Assembly (NCBI RefSeq): GCF_035621455.1
Contig: NZ_CP141823.1
Coordinates: 1,054,001 to 1,118,000, forward strand
Length of the DNA stretch: 64,000 nucleotides
Origin: Vibrio natriegens NBRC 15636 = ATCC 14048 = DSM 759
Lineage (GTDB): Bacteria > Pseudomonadota > Gammaproteobacteria > Enterobacterales > Vibrionaceae
Direction of reading: 5' to 3'
In this document: positions 9,248-16,519 of the stretch, piece after piece
Layout: every line of letters begins with the position of its first letter
Position numbering within the stretch: position 1 is the first letter of the stretch
Notes under the pieces: generated by a model
Database searches by the model: none
Told to the model about the DNA's origin: nothing
Seen by the model: only the letters and a program-made list of their open reading frames with translations
Program-made: the position numbers and the translations under genes

Positions 9248-9272
9248 AAGCCTCACACTTGAGGCTTTTACT
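9248..9272 (+). terminator. Terminator after the Sel1-repeat gene
   Basis: AAGCCTCA / TGAGGCTT stem with a CACT loop followed by TTACTTT. Confidence 0.7.
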
Positions 9273-9371
9273 TTAACAGCCTGCAAACTCTTATTTATAC
9301 AACACGGTTAAGCCTGCACAAGGTTCTGAAGGCCAAATACGGGCATCGGTAAGGGATGGTTAAGAATTGAG

Positions 9372-9400
9372 TTAAACAATCTTTGCTAGTCGGATACACT
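9372..9400 (+). promoter_or_regulatory. Possible sigma-70 promoter of pdxY
   Basis: TTAAAC and TACACT are separated by 17 bp, 72 bp upstream of pdxY. The -10 element lies inside a small inverted repeat (GCTAGT 9385-9390, ACTAGC 9398-9403). Confidence 0.3.
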
Positions 9401-9471
9401 AGCGGCTTCGCAAAACTGGCGCTTGCCGCAGTCTTTGAACTATCGATAACAAAAATAAAAGGACAGGTACA

Positions 9472-10341
9472 ATGCAGGGTATCCTCTCTATACAATCACA
9501 CGTTTCTTTTGGTCATGCCGGTAACAGCAGCGCTGTCTTTCCGATGCAGCGTATGGGTTTTGAAGTGTGGCCTATTCATACCGTGCAGTTTTCCAATCAC
9601 ACCCAATATGCAGAGGGTTGGACAGGTCGAGCGTTCTCAGCCGATGACATCAGTGAGCTTGTTCGTGGTTTAGGTAACATTGGCGCTCTGGAAAAATGCC
9701 AGGCGGTATTAACTGGTTACCAAGGAAGTGCAGAACAGTGCCTCGCAGTGGAACAGACGGTCACTCAAGTTAAGAGTAAGAATCCAGACGCACTTTATGT
9801 ATGTGACCCAGTGATGGGCGCGCCTGATAAAGGCTGTATCGTTGCTCCGGGGATTGCTGAAAACCTGTTAACGCGTCTGATGCCAATGGCTGATGTGATT
9901 GTGCCAAATCAGTTCGAACTCAGCCAGTTTGCAGAAATGGAAATTCATACGTTGGAAGAGGCTATTACCGCCTGTCAGCGAGCGTTAGCGAAAGGCCCGA
10001 AAGTGGTATTGGTCAAACACCTTTACTGTCTGGATAACGGCAGCTTCAACATGCTACTGGCTACGCAAGATGGTATTTATCTGGCAAAACGCCCGCATTT
10101 TGAATTTGCCAAACAACCAGTTGGTGTGGGTGATCTTATCTCAGCGATTTTTACTGCTGGGCTACTCAAGGGCTGGAGCCCGAAACAGGCTTTCCAGCAC
10201 TGTCATGATGCATGTTATGGCGTACTAAGTGCAACTTTCCATGCTGGTGAGTGGGAATTACAAACTATCGCCGCTCAGCAAGAGTTTGTCGAGCCAGCTA
10301 AACATTTCTCAATTGAAGAAGTGGCCTTAGCCACTGTGTAA
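9472..10341 (+). CDS. pdxY: Pyridoxal kinase PdxY
   Basis: 289 residues, the normal length of PdxY. It phosphorylates pyridoxal with ATP in the cytosol as part of the vitamin B6 salvage route. Seen: the N-terminal SIQSHVSFGHAGNSSAVFPM segment typical of PdxK/PdxY, the DPVMG motif near residue 117, VPNQFE near 143, and the late GVGD motif (ribokinase-family anion hole and catalytic Asp) near 221. The N-terminus QGILSIQSHV fits PdxY better than PdxK. AAGGACAGG just upstream supports the ATG. Single-gene unit closed by a strong terminator. Confidence 0.93.
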   Translation: MQGILSIQSHVSFGHAGNSSAVFPMQRMGFEVWPIHTVQFSNHTQYAEGWTGRAFSADDISELVRGLGNIGALEKCQAVLTGYQGSAEQCLAVEQTVTQVKSKNPDALYVCDPVMGAPDKGCIVAPGIAENLLTRLMPMADVIVPNQFELSQFAEMEIHTLEEAITACQRALAKGPKVVLVKHLYCLDNGSFNMLLATQDGIYLAKRPHFEFAKQPVGVGDLISAIFTAGLLKGWSPKQAFQHCHDACYGVLSATFHAGEWELQTIAAQQEFVEPAKHFSIEEVALATV

Positions 10342-10356
10342 GCAAAGTTGATATAA

Positions 10357-10386
10357 AAAATGGGGAGCCAATCGGCTCCCCATTTT
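10357..10386. terminator. Bidirectional terminator, pdxY / sstT
   Basis: AAAATGGGGAGCC and its perfect complement make a 13-bp stem with a 4-nt loop between two convergent genes. Confidence 0.9.
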
Positions 10387-10411
10387 ATTTGTCTATTGAA
10401 TCGTAATTCGA

Positions 10412-11632
10412 TTATTGCTGTTCTTTTTGGTGCTCTGAACGGCAAACTGCGGCAGTGAAGACAACGTCTGTAGAACTGTTTAGAGCAGTTTCCGCTGAGT
10501 CTTGAATAACGCCGATGATAAAGCCGACCGCTACCACCTGCATTGCTACGTCATTCGAGATACCGAATAGGCCACAAGCAAGAGGGATAAGTAGTAGAGA
10601 ACCACCTGCAACACCAGAAGCGCCACATGCAGATACCGCTGCGACGATACTCAGAAGCAATGCAGTCAATAGGTCAATTTCAATACCCATAGTGTGAACT
10701 GCAGCCAACGTTAGTGTTGTGATAGTGATAGCAGCACCCGCCATGTTGATGGTTGCGCCTAGAGGGATAGAAACTGAGTAAGTGTCTTCATCCAGTTTTA
10801 GCTTCTCACACAACGCCATGTTCACAGGGATGTTTGCCGCACTTGAACGAGTGAAGAATGCTGTTACACCACTTTCACGCAGACATTGGAAAACCAATGG
10901 GTATGGGTTTTGTTTGGTTTTGAAGTAAACGATCGCTGGGTTTACTACCAATGCGATGATAAACATTGCACCTAACAGTACTGCTAGCAGGTGAGCGTAG
11001 CTCGCTAGCGCGCTGAAACCTGTTGTTGCGAACGTTGAAGCTACCAAGCCGAAGATACCAAATGGTGCTAGACGAATAATAAAGCGTACGATGTGAGACA
11101 CACTATGGCTTAGATCTTCGAAAACCGCTTTAGTAGTAGCTGAAGCGTGATGCAGCGCCAGACCAAGGCCAACACCCCAAGCAAGAATACCGATGTAGTT
11201 TGCTTCTACTAGCGCGTTTACTGGGTTATCTACCACTTTAAATAGTAGTGTGTGTAGAACTTCTGCAATACCTTGTGGTGGGGTAGCACCCTCAGCGCCG
11301 GTTACAAGCGTTAAAGTGGTTGGGAAAAGGAAGCTTAGAACCACGGCAGATAGCGCTGCGAAGAAGGTGCCCAATAGGTAAAGCACAACGATCGGACGCA
11401 TATAAGTGTGTTGGTTTTTCTTTTGGTTTGCGATAGACGCAGCAACCAAAATAAATACTAGGATTGGAGCAATCGCTTTAAGCGCTCCAACAAAAAGGCT
11501 ACCAATCATTCCAGCGCTTTGAGCGTGACTTGGTGAAACTGTTGCAAGTAAAACACCAAAGACAATACCGACAAGGATCTGGAGAACGAGGTTACCACGA
11601 GCATATCGGGCAACGAGGCTGTTATGTTGCAT
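10412..11632 (-). CDS. sstT: Serine/threonine:Na+ symporter SstT
   Basis: 406 residues with eight or more hydrophobic segments and two re-entrant loop regions, as in the dicarboxylate/amino acid:cation symporter family. The N-terminus (ARGNLVLQILVGIVFGVLL) and the FTRSSAANIPVNM and GATINMAGAA signatures are those of SstT rather than GltP. It imports serine and threonine with Na+ across the inner membrane. Alone on the minus strand; a second member of the same superfamily lies at 33330-34634. Confidence 0.92.
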   Translation of the reverse strand: MQHNSLVARYARGNLVLQILVGIVFGVLLATVSPSHAQSAGMIGSLFVGALKAIAPILVFILVAASIANQKKNQHTYMRPIVVLYLLGTFFAALSAVVLSFLFPTTLTLVTGAEGATPPQGIAEVLHTLLFKVVDNPVNALVEANYIGILAWGVGLGLALHHASATTKAVFEDLSHSVSHIVRFIIRLAPFGIFGLVASTFATTGFSALASYAHLLAVLLGAMFIIALVVNPAIVYFKTKQNPYPLVFQCLRESGVTAFFTRSSAANIPVNMALCEKLKLDEDTYSVSIPLGATINMAGAAITITTLTLAAVHTMGIEIDLLTALLLSIVAAVSACGASGVAGGSLLLIPLACGLFGISNDVAMQVVAVGFIIGVIQDSAETALNSSTDVVFTAAVCRSEHQKEQQ

Positions 11633-11932
11633 ACATCATTCCTGCAATGTTATGCCTAAGTGATTGAATAATAACTACACATTACACGGCGATAATGCCC
11701 TTATTAAATAAGGGGTGAGCATTGCTTCTGGTCACTAAGACACATGATTATCAATTATCCTGTTTTTATATAGTCAGTCATTCTCTGACTGAACCGCCCA
11801 TATCTTAACTTGGTAATATTTTGTGTCTAGTTTTAGTTTGTTTTTGGATTAAATGTTTGCTGAATGTTATTAAATTAAGTTGTTTGTGTTGCAATAATTT
11901 GGTGGTTATGAATGATGCTTTTTAACAAAGTT
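11633..11932. other. Intergenic region upstream of sstT
   Basis: AT-rich, about 300 bp, presumed sstT promoter and leader. It has two weak inverted repeats, one around 11699-11715 (CCCTTATTAAATAAGGG) and one around 11773-11793 (GTCAG/CTGAC). No small gene is convincing. Confidence 0.5.
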
Positions 11933-11958
11933 ATTAAAAAGGAGACAAATGTCTCCTT
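11933..11958 (-). terminator. Terminator after rsgA
   Basis: AAGGAGAC-AAAT-GTCTCCTT stem; on the minus strand it is followed by TTTTTAATAAC. Confidence 0.8.
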
Positions 11959-11988
11959 AAATTGAATTGACCAACGAAAGCCAAAGCG

Positions 11989-13065
11989 TTAGTAATCTTG
12001 ATAGCGTTTACGCTTCTCACTCATCGTATTGCGAACCAGTTTTCCAAACTGTCTGTTTCTAGCTCTTTGCTCGGCTAGAGTCGCTCCGTTATTTCTTTGT
12101 TCCCTCAATAGCTTTTGGTAGTTTTTTAAGCGACGTTGTTCCAATGTCCCATTTTCGATGGCGGCTTGAACGGCGCAGCCCGGTTCTGAATCGTGGTGAC
12201 AATCGCCAAAGCGACAATGTTCAGCTAGCTGGGTGATGTCAGAAAATGTTTCACTGACCCCTGCTTCGCAATCTGCCAACTGAAGTTCACGCATTCCAGG
12301 GGTATCAATTAAAATACCACCAGATGGCAAAAGGTGTATTGAGCGAGACGTTGTGGTGTGTCGGCCTTTACTGTCATCTTCACGGATATGACTGGTTGCT
12401 TGCTCCTCCTGCCCAAGCAATGCATTTACGAGCGTCGATTTGCCAACGCCAGACGATCCAATAAACGCGACTGTTTGTCCTTCATTACACCAGTTCATTA
12501 GCTTAGCAACACTGTCAGTGTCTAAACCGTTTACGGCCTCGATAGCTAAAAGGTGATCCAATTTCTGTACTTGGCTTGTTATCTCATCAAGGTTATCGCA
12601 TAGGTCCTTTTTAGTCAGAACGATGACCGGTTCTACCATGGCTTCATGTGCTAGCGCCAAATACCTTTCAATACGGCTTAAGTTGAAGTCGTCATTCAGT
12701 GAACAAACAATAAATACCGTATCAACGTTCGCGGCGATAAGTTGCTCTGCCACTTTGTCACCTGCCGCTTTACGACTGAACAGGCTGCGTCGTTCAAGTA
12801 AGCGAACAAACTGTTGGTTCTGATCTAAGACGACCCAGTCACCAACCGTCATGCTGGGTAACGATGAGTGAGCATTGAGATGGATGTTACCGTCCTCGCT
12901 GGCCAATAAGTAGCCACTGCGATGATGTGCAATCACTCGCGAAAATTGCGTGTTTTCATAATCGTCTAAAGTTAGCTGCTGCTGAAAGAACGGTTTCCAA
13001 CCTAAACGCTTGAGTGGGTTGCTGGTTGAAGTCAGTGTTGCAAAAAAAGTGTGTGTTTTATTCAT
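11989..13065 (-). CDS. rsgA: Ribosome small-subunit-dependent GTPase A (RsgA/YjeQ family)
   Basis: 358 residues. A GTPase that checks late 30S subunit assembly. It has an N-terminal OB-like part (about 20-95), then a circularly permuted GTPase domain: G4 TKKD (151-154) comes before G1 GSSGVGKST (203-211) and G3 DTPGM (254-258). A C-terminal zinc knuckle has Cys284, Cys289, His291 and Cys297. Vibrios normally also carry the canonical rsgA next to psd and orn; here the neighbours are unrelated, so this is probably a second paralogue, but the other copy is not visible in the window. The tail (about 320-358) is rich in Arg and Lys. Confidence 0.9.
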   Translation of the reverse strand: MNKTHTFFATLTSTSNPLKRLGWKPFFQQQLTLDDYENTQFSRVIAHHRSGYLLASEDGNIHLNAHSSLPSMTVGDWVVLDQNQQFVRLLERRSLFSRKAAGDKVAEQLIAANVDTVFIVCSLNDDFNLSRIERYLALAHEAMVEPVIVLTKKDLCDNLDEITSQVQKLDHLLAIEAVNGLDTDSVAKLMNWCNEGQTVAFIGSSGVGKSTLVNALLGQEEQATSHIREDDSKGRHTTTSRSIHLLPSGGILIDTPGMRELQLADCEAGVSETFSDITQLAEHCRFGDCHHDSEPGCAVQAAIENGTLEQRRLKNYQKLLREQRNNGATLAEQRARNRQFGKLVRNTMSEKRKRYQDY

Positions 13066-13201
13066 TGTTGAATTATCCCAGACGCAACAAAGCGCCTTAA
13101 TACAAATTGCATTAGGGTCTAATTCGGATAGATTTGACCCCGGAGAAAACCGGGCAGAGAAGGGAGGTTGTGGCTAAGCCACCAATTGAAATTTTGGACG
13201 T

Positions 13202-13243
13202 TTACCCTTGCGATGCCCAGTGTGTGTTTTGCATTACAATCAT
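13202..13243 (-). CDS. Possible 13-residue leader peptide upstream of rsgA
   Basis: Minus-strand ATG at 13243 preceded by AGAGGA with a 6-nt spacer, reading MIVMQNTHWASQG then TAA. It is followed toward rsgA by two hairpins, one TGGC/GCCA-based around 13166-13184 and one CCCGG/CCGGG-based around 13138-13154. Such an arrangement could be a translated leader, but the open frame is short enough to arise by chance. Confidence 0.25.
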   Translation of the reverse strand: MIVMQNTHWASQG

Positions 13244-13345
13244 TTTGTGTCCTCTTTAGTTGGTTGATAATTGGGTTCGTTAATAAGACGGGGAGAGTAT
13301 AGCCGCTCTCATTCGTTTGCGGTAGAGAAACTCATGCTGCCAGAG

Positions 13346-13648
13346 CTAACTTTGGCTGCTCATTCGCTCTTCCATTATCTGTGAATAGCTATTGGCCTTC
13401 AGCCCGTAGATGATTTGGATATGTTTATCATCTAAAACCACTACGCCGTGAGCGCCATGTTGTTTCAACGCTTTTTGATCAACGACTGCCGTCGATTTCA
13501 GAGTCAATCTCAAACGTGTGGCGCAAGCGCCTGTTTCAACGACATTCTCGATACCACCAATCGCGGCAATAATCGTGTCGACATCCTGATCCATGTTTGG
13601 ATTTACCTGGGTCAGGAACTTTAAAATACGTTTGAAACCTTTCAGCAT
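13346..13648 (-). CDS. Stand-alone PTS EIIB domain, glucose family
   Basis: 100 residues, only the EIIB module. The phosphorylatable cysteine sits in ETGACATRLRLTL (Cys42), the hallmark of glucose/N-acetylglucosamine/maltose-type EIIB domains, and VVLDDKHIQIIYG near the end is the typical closing strand. In a complete PTS this domain passes phosphate from EIIA to the sugar held by EIIC. No EIIC or EIIA is encoded next to it, so it either serves a permease elsewhere or has a regulatory role. A basic N-terminal helix precedes the domain. Confidence 0.8.
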   Translation of the reverse strand: MLKGFKRILKFLTQVNPNMDQDVDTIIAAIGGIENVVETGACATRLRLTLKSTAVVDQKALKQHGAHGVVVLDDKHIQIIYGLKANSYSQIMEERMSSQS

Positions 13649-13771
13649 GTTGTTGTCTACCTCTGGAACTTGGAGACTAATGTATAGCGTAAATACACCT
13701 ATACATTTGAGGGGTAAAGCACAGAATTATATTTTGAAACAAATAGCCAGTAAGAATAGAGCGAATTAAAT

Positions 13772-13793
13772 GAGGCTCCTATTGAGGAGCCTC
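13772..13793. terminator. Hairpin between the EIIB and sco genes
   Basis: GAGGCTCCT-ATTG-AGGAGCCTC, a perfect 9-bp stem, downstream of the leftward sco operon. The T tract is poor, so termination strength is uncertain. Confidence 0.55.
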
Positions 13794-13845
13794 TATCGCT
13801 TAATCGTTGCAGTGCTGCGTCGTTACCAGGAGTTCTGTGACTTGA

Positions 13846-14463
13846 CTAGCTTTTCGTTGACGAATCGTTTGAGGTGAGTTGTGAGATTGCCTCTACGATC
13901 GGTGCAGGCGTCAGTGTGTGAGGAACTTTGGTGATCAAGGTTCCGTCAGGTTTCAAGAAGTAGAAGTAGGAGCTGTGGTCCAGTGTGTATTTCAGCTCAG
14001 AGCCTACTAATTCTGTTTTGCGGAAAATAACGCCATAGCTGTGTGCCAGCGGAGTCGTGATGTCTAGCGGCGCAGATAACCCCTCAATCATAGGGTGGAA
14101 GTAGTGTGCGTATTTTGCCGATGCATCCGCTTCATCGCGCTCAGGATCGAGAGAGATAAACATTGGGCGTAGCTGGGCCTTTTGTGATTCGTCAATTTGG
14201 TTGAGTGCGCCTGCTAGCATGGCCAGCGAGGTTGGACAAACGTCAGGACAGCGTGTGAAACCGAAGTAAACAATACGAATACGAGGGTCATTAACGTCGA
14301 AAATGTTAACTGGCTGGTCATTTTCGCCAAATAACACCGTCTGCTCTGACTTAGCTGGCTCAGTTTGTTCGGTTGGGATCGCTTCTTGGCTGTCCAAATA
14401 GCTTTTAGCGCCAAATCCGAGTACGAAAGCGACCACGAGAAATAGGGACCAGTTGCGGCTCAT
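13846..14463 (-). CDS. SCO1/SenC family copper chaperone
   Basis: 205 residues with an N-terminal membrane anchor (about 5-20) and a periplasmic thioredoxin-like domain. The copper site is complete: Cys72 and Cys76 in GFTRCPDVCPTSL and His163 in LDHSSYF. Family members deliver copper to the CuA centre of cytochrome oxidase or act as thiol reductants. No cytochrome oxidase gene is near; the partner is the small membrane protein just upstream (9-nt gap), so the two are one transcript. Confidence 0.88.
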   Translation of the reverse strand: MSRNWSLFLVVAFVLGFGAKSYLDSQEAIPTEQTEPAKSEQTVLFGENDQPVNIFDVNDPRIRIVYFGFTRCPDVCPTSLAMLAGALNQIDESQKAQLRPMFISLDPERDEADASAKYAHYFHPMIEGLSAPLDITTPLAHSYGVIFRKTELVGSELKYTLDHSSYFYFLKPDGTLITKVPHTLTPAPIVEAISQLTSNDSSTKS

Positions 14464-14472
14464 AATGATTCC

Positions 14473-14898
14473 TTACCTTTGCATTTTGATGGCGGGATAA
14501 ATGGTGTCTTGTCCGTCGGAGAGCTCTCCCACCCAAGTCATTGACTCTTGAGTACAGACCGGCAAGACCACTTCACCCATGTATTTTCCTGGAGACACTT
14601 TGTTTAATAAAAACTTAGGCTCACCCATTTCCATTTCTCGTCCTGACAAGCTCAATACGAGTTGTTCCGCTTCGCTGTCAGACCATTCTACGGTCAGCAG
14701 TGCAGGGACTAAGGGCTGAGTGTTATCTACATTGAGTGTCATGGTTACGTCTTGTTGGACGCAAGCCGCCGTAGATAGAAAACAATATTCATCAAGCGGT
14801 TTGAGTTCAGAGGAGGTCGACAAATTTTTAAGTAGCGTCGGGGCGTAAAACCCCGCGACCAGTGCCACAGCGACACCAGTGATATTCAACAGTTTCAT
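14473..14898 (-). CDS. Conserved small membrane-anchored protein in the sco operon
   Basis: 141 residues: one N-terminal membrane segment (about 5-22), then a beta-rich periplasmic domain. Four cysteines are seen: Cys39 and Cys46 close to the membrane, and one late Cys in LPVCTQES. The shape (single anchor plus short beta domain beside sco) recalls proteins that help copper or cytochrome oxidase assembly, but I do not recognise a named family and assign no function. Confidence 0.7.
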   Translation of the reverse strand: MKLLNITGVAVALVAGFYAPTLLKNLSTSSELKPLDEYCFLSTAACVQQDVTMTLNVDNTQPLVPALLTVEWSDSEAEQLVLSLSGREMEMGEPKFLLNKVSPGKYMGEVVLPVCTQESMTWVGELSDGQDTIYPAIKMQR

Positions 14899-15001
14899 TA
14901 AGGTTCAGCAGTTATGACTTAATAAGAACTGCATCGTAGCACACCTGGGCGATGCTCAACGAGACAAGTTCCGAGAAAATGTATTTACCTTAGTAGATTA
15001 G

Positions 15002-15027
15002 AAAAAAAACGGAGCCATCGGCTCCGT
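15002..15027 (-). terminator. Terminator after the DUF368 gene
   Basis: ACGGAGCC-ATC-GGCTCCGT stem; on the minus strand it is followed by eight T residues. Confidence 0.85.
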
Positions 15028-15043
15028 AATGAAATTAAGACAT

Positions 15044-15967
15044 TTATTTACTTGAATCTGCGAACTTTTCCAAGCTAAGTACTAGCGCTATCGCGGCCAG
15101 CATCATGACAATGGCGATAACCAGTTGTGATGGCTGAGAAGTTATGTGTTCATACTCAAACGGCGTCAAGTTGTGCTGAAGTAACGGAACTTGTTCACCT
15201 TTTGAGTTTGTGCGCCAGGTTAATGTTTCTTTCCATGGCCAGATTTTAGGCAGTGTGCCAATCATCAACCCGGTTAGGAACATCAATGTTGCGTCTCTAA
15301 AGTGGCGCAATAACCAAGAAAGCAAATGTGAGAACGTCAGTAAGCCGATAACACAACCTGCTAAAAACAGCGCCAAAATGTCTACTTGGAAGCCTTTTAC
15401 TGCCGCTAATACGGGAGTGTACATGCCGATGAGCAGCAAAATGAAGCTGCCTGAAATGCCCGGCAGAATCATGGCACAAATAGCGATAGAGCCAGCTATC
15501 AGCGTATTCACCATTGTCGGTTCCATATGCAGTGGCTTAAGCACCGTAATGCTGTAAGCAAATGCAACGCCAACTAATAAGGTGATGAAGCGAATAGCGT
15601 CGCGTTTTTCTACCTGACGCACGATGTGGTAAACCGAAACCAAAATCAGCCCAAAAAAGAATGACCAGATTGGAATAGGGTGCGTGTTCAAAAGCCAGGT
15701 GATCAGTTTCGCGAGGGTTGCAATGCTAACGAAAATACCTGAAAACAGCGCGATAAGGAAAAAACCATTGATATGGTTAAACGCCGCTTTCGTTCCCTCT
15801 CTTTTCCAGATGGATAAAAGCCTTGGGTTGATGCGTCGAATGCTCTCTAGCAAGGTATCGTAAATGCCTGTAATAAAAGCGATAGTGCCGCCAGAGACGC
15901 CGGGAACCACATCGGCTGCACCCATTGCCATTCCTTTAAAGAAAGTAATTAGATAGTTCATTTTCAT
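15044..15967 (-). CDS. popT: DUF368 membrane protein, PopT-type undecaprenyl phosphate translocase family
   Basis: About 307 residues, mostly hydrophobic with some eight or more membrane segments. The N-terminal GMAMGAADVVPGVSGGT and the internal MILPGISGSFILLLIGMY repeat are the diagnostic inverted-repeat motifs of DUF368. Work on V. cholerae and S. aureus assigned this family to flipping undecaprenyl phosphate back to the inner face of the membrane for reuse in cell-wall synthesis; in Vibrio the need for it depends on pH and sodium. The frame extends to an ATG at 16006, but family members start close to the first motif, so 15967 is preferred; neither start has a good ribosome-binding site. 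Confidence 0.85.
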   Translation of the reverse strand: MKMNYLITFFKGMAMGAADVVPGVSGGTIAFITGIYDTLLESIRRINPRLLSIWKREGTKAAFNHINGFFLIALFSGIFVSIATLAKLITWLLNTHPIPIWSFFFGLILVSVYHIVRQVEKRDAIRFITLLVGVAFAYSITVLKPLHMEPTMVNTLIAGSIAICAMILPGISGSFILLLIGMYTPVLAAVKGFQVDILALFLAGCVIGLLTFSHLLSWLLRHFRDATLMFLTGLMIGTLPKIWPWKETLTWRTNSKGEQVPLLQHNLTPFEYEHITSQPSQLVIAIVMMLAAIALVLSLEKFADSSK

Positions 15968-16142
15968 ACTGTTGATTTCTGATGATGGGGCAGAGTATAC
16001 AAACATTACCGGTAAAAAAGTATGAAATAGTATTGTTATTACGAGATAAATCCCTCTCTAACCGGTTGATTATTGTTCTAAGTTTAGATGTTTTGTTTAG
16101 GTATTAAGGTATCACTCAATAATTGTGTTTGGAGTGTGTTAT

Positions 16143-16168
16143 TTGCAAATTGCATTTGCTAAATGCAA
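16143..16168 (+). promoter_or_regulatory. Two LuxO-type enhancer sites upstream of qrr
   Basis: TTGCAAATTGCAT (16143-16155) and TTGCTAAATGCAA (16156-16168) each match the LuxO site TTGCA-N3-TGCAA with one mismatch. They lie about 110-130 bp upstream of the predicted start, normal for a sigma-54 activator. Confidence 0.8.
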
Positions 16169-16249
16169 CGACGTTTTTCGTTTTGCTACAGATAATGTTT
16201 TAGAACGCTTTCATATGAGATATTGAGCCAAAAATAAAGCTTTTAATTT

Positions 16250-16265
16250 TGGCATGGTTTATGCA
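16250..16265 (+). promoter_or_regulatory. Sigma-54 (RpoN) promoter of qrr
   Basis: TGGCATGGTTTATGCA carries GG at -24 and GC at -12 with exactly 10 bp between them, giving a start near 16276. Confidence 0.85.
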
Positions 16266-16275
16266 TAATACGCCG

Positions 16276-16384
16276 CGACCCTTCTTAAGCCGAGGGTCAC
16301 CTAGCCAACTGACGTTGTTAGTGAATACAGATTGTTCACATTAAATATCAGCCAATCGCGATTATTGCGATTGGCTATTTTTTT
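16276..16384 (+). ncRNA. qrr: Qrr quorum-regulatory sRNA
   Basis: A 109-nt RNA, the size of known Qrr sRNAs. The first stem-loop pairs GACCCT (16277-16282) with AGGGTC (16293-16298). The invariant Qrr core that base-pairs with luxR/hapR, aphA and other mRNAs with Hfq occupies 16301-16325 and begins CTAGCCAACTGACG. It ends in a strong terminator. At low cell density phosphorylated LuxO with RpoN switches these RNAs on. Which of the several Vibrio Qrr copies this is cannot be told from the sequence alone. It lies between the DUF368 gene and malT, reading toward the malT 3' end. Confidence 0.95.
16350..16384 (+). terminator. Terminator of qrr
   Basis: AGCCAATCGC / GCGATTGGCT, a perfect 10-bp stem with a 7-nt loop, then a run of seven T residues. 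Confidence 0.92.
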
Positions 16385-16454
16385 GTCTGAATAAAAGGCT
16401 ATTTCTGCTCAACCGCAGCTCAGGCTACTAAGTGCAATGCTGAAAGCACAAGCT

Positions 16455-16489
16455 AAATAAAAAGGGCTGACGCTTTCACGCCAACCCTT
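16455..16489 (-). terminator. Terminator after malT
   Basis: On the minus strand AAGGGTTGGCG pairs with CGTCAGCCCTT (two G-U pairs), followed by TTTATTT. Confidence 0.75.
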
Positions 16490-16519
16490 CGTTTTAAGCT
16501 ACTCAGTGGTTTATCTCTT

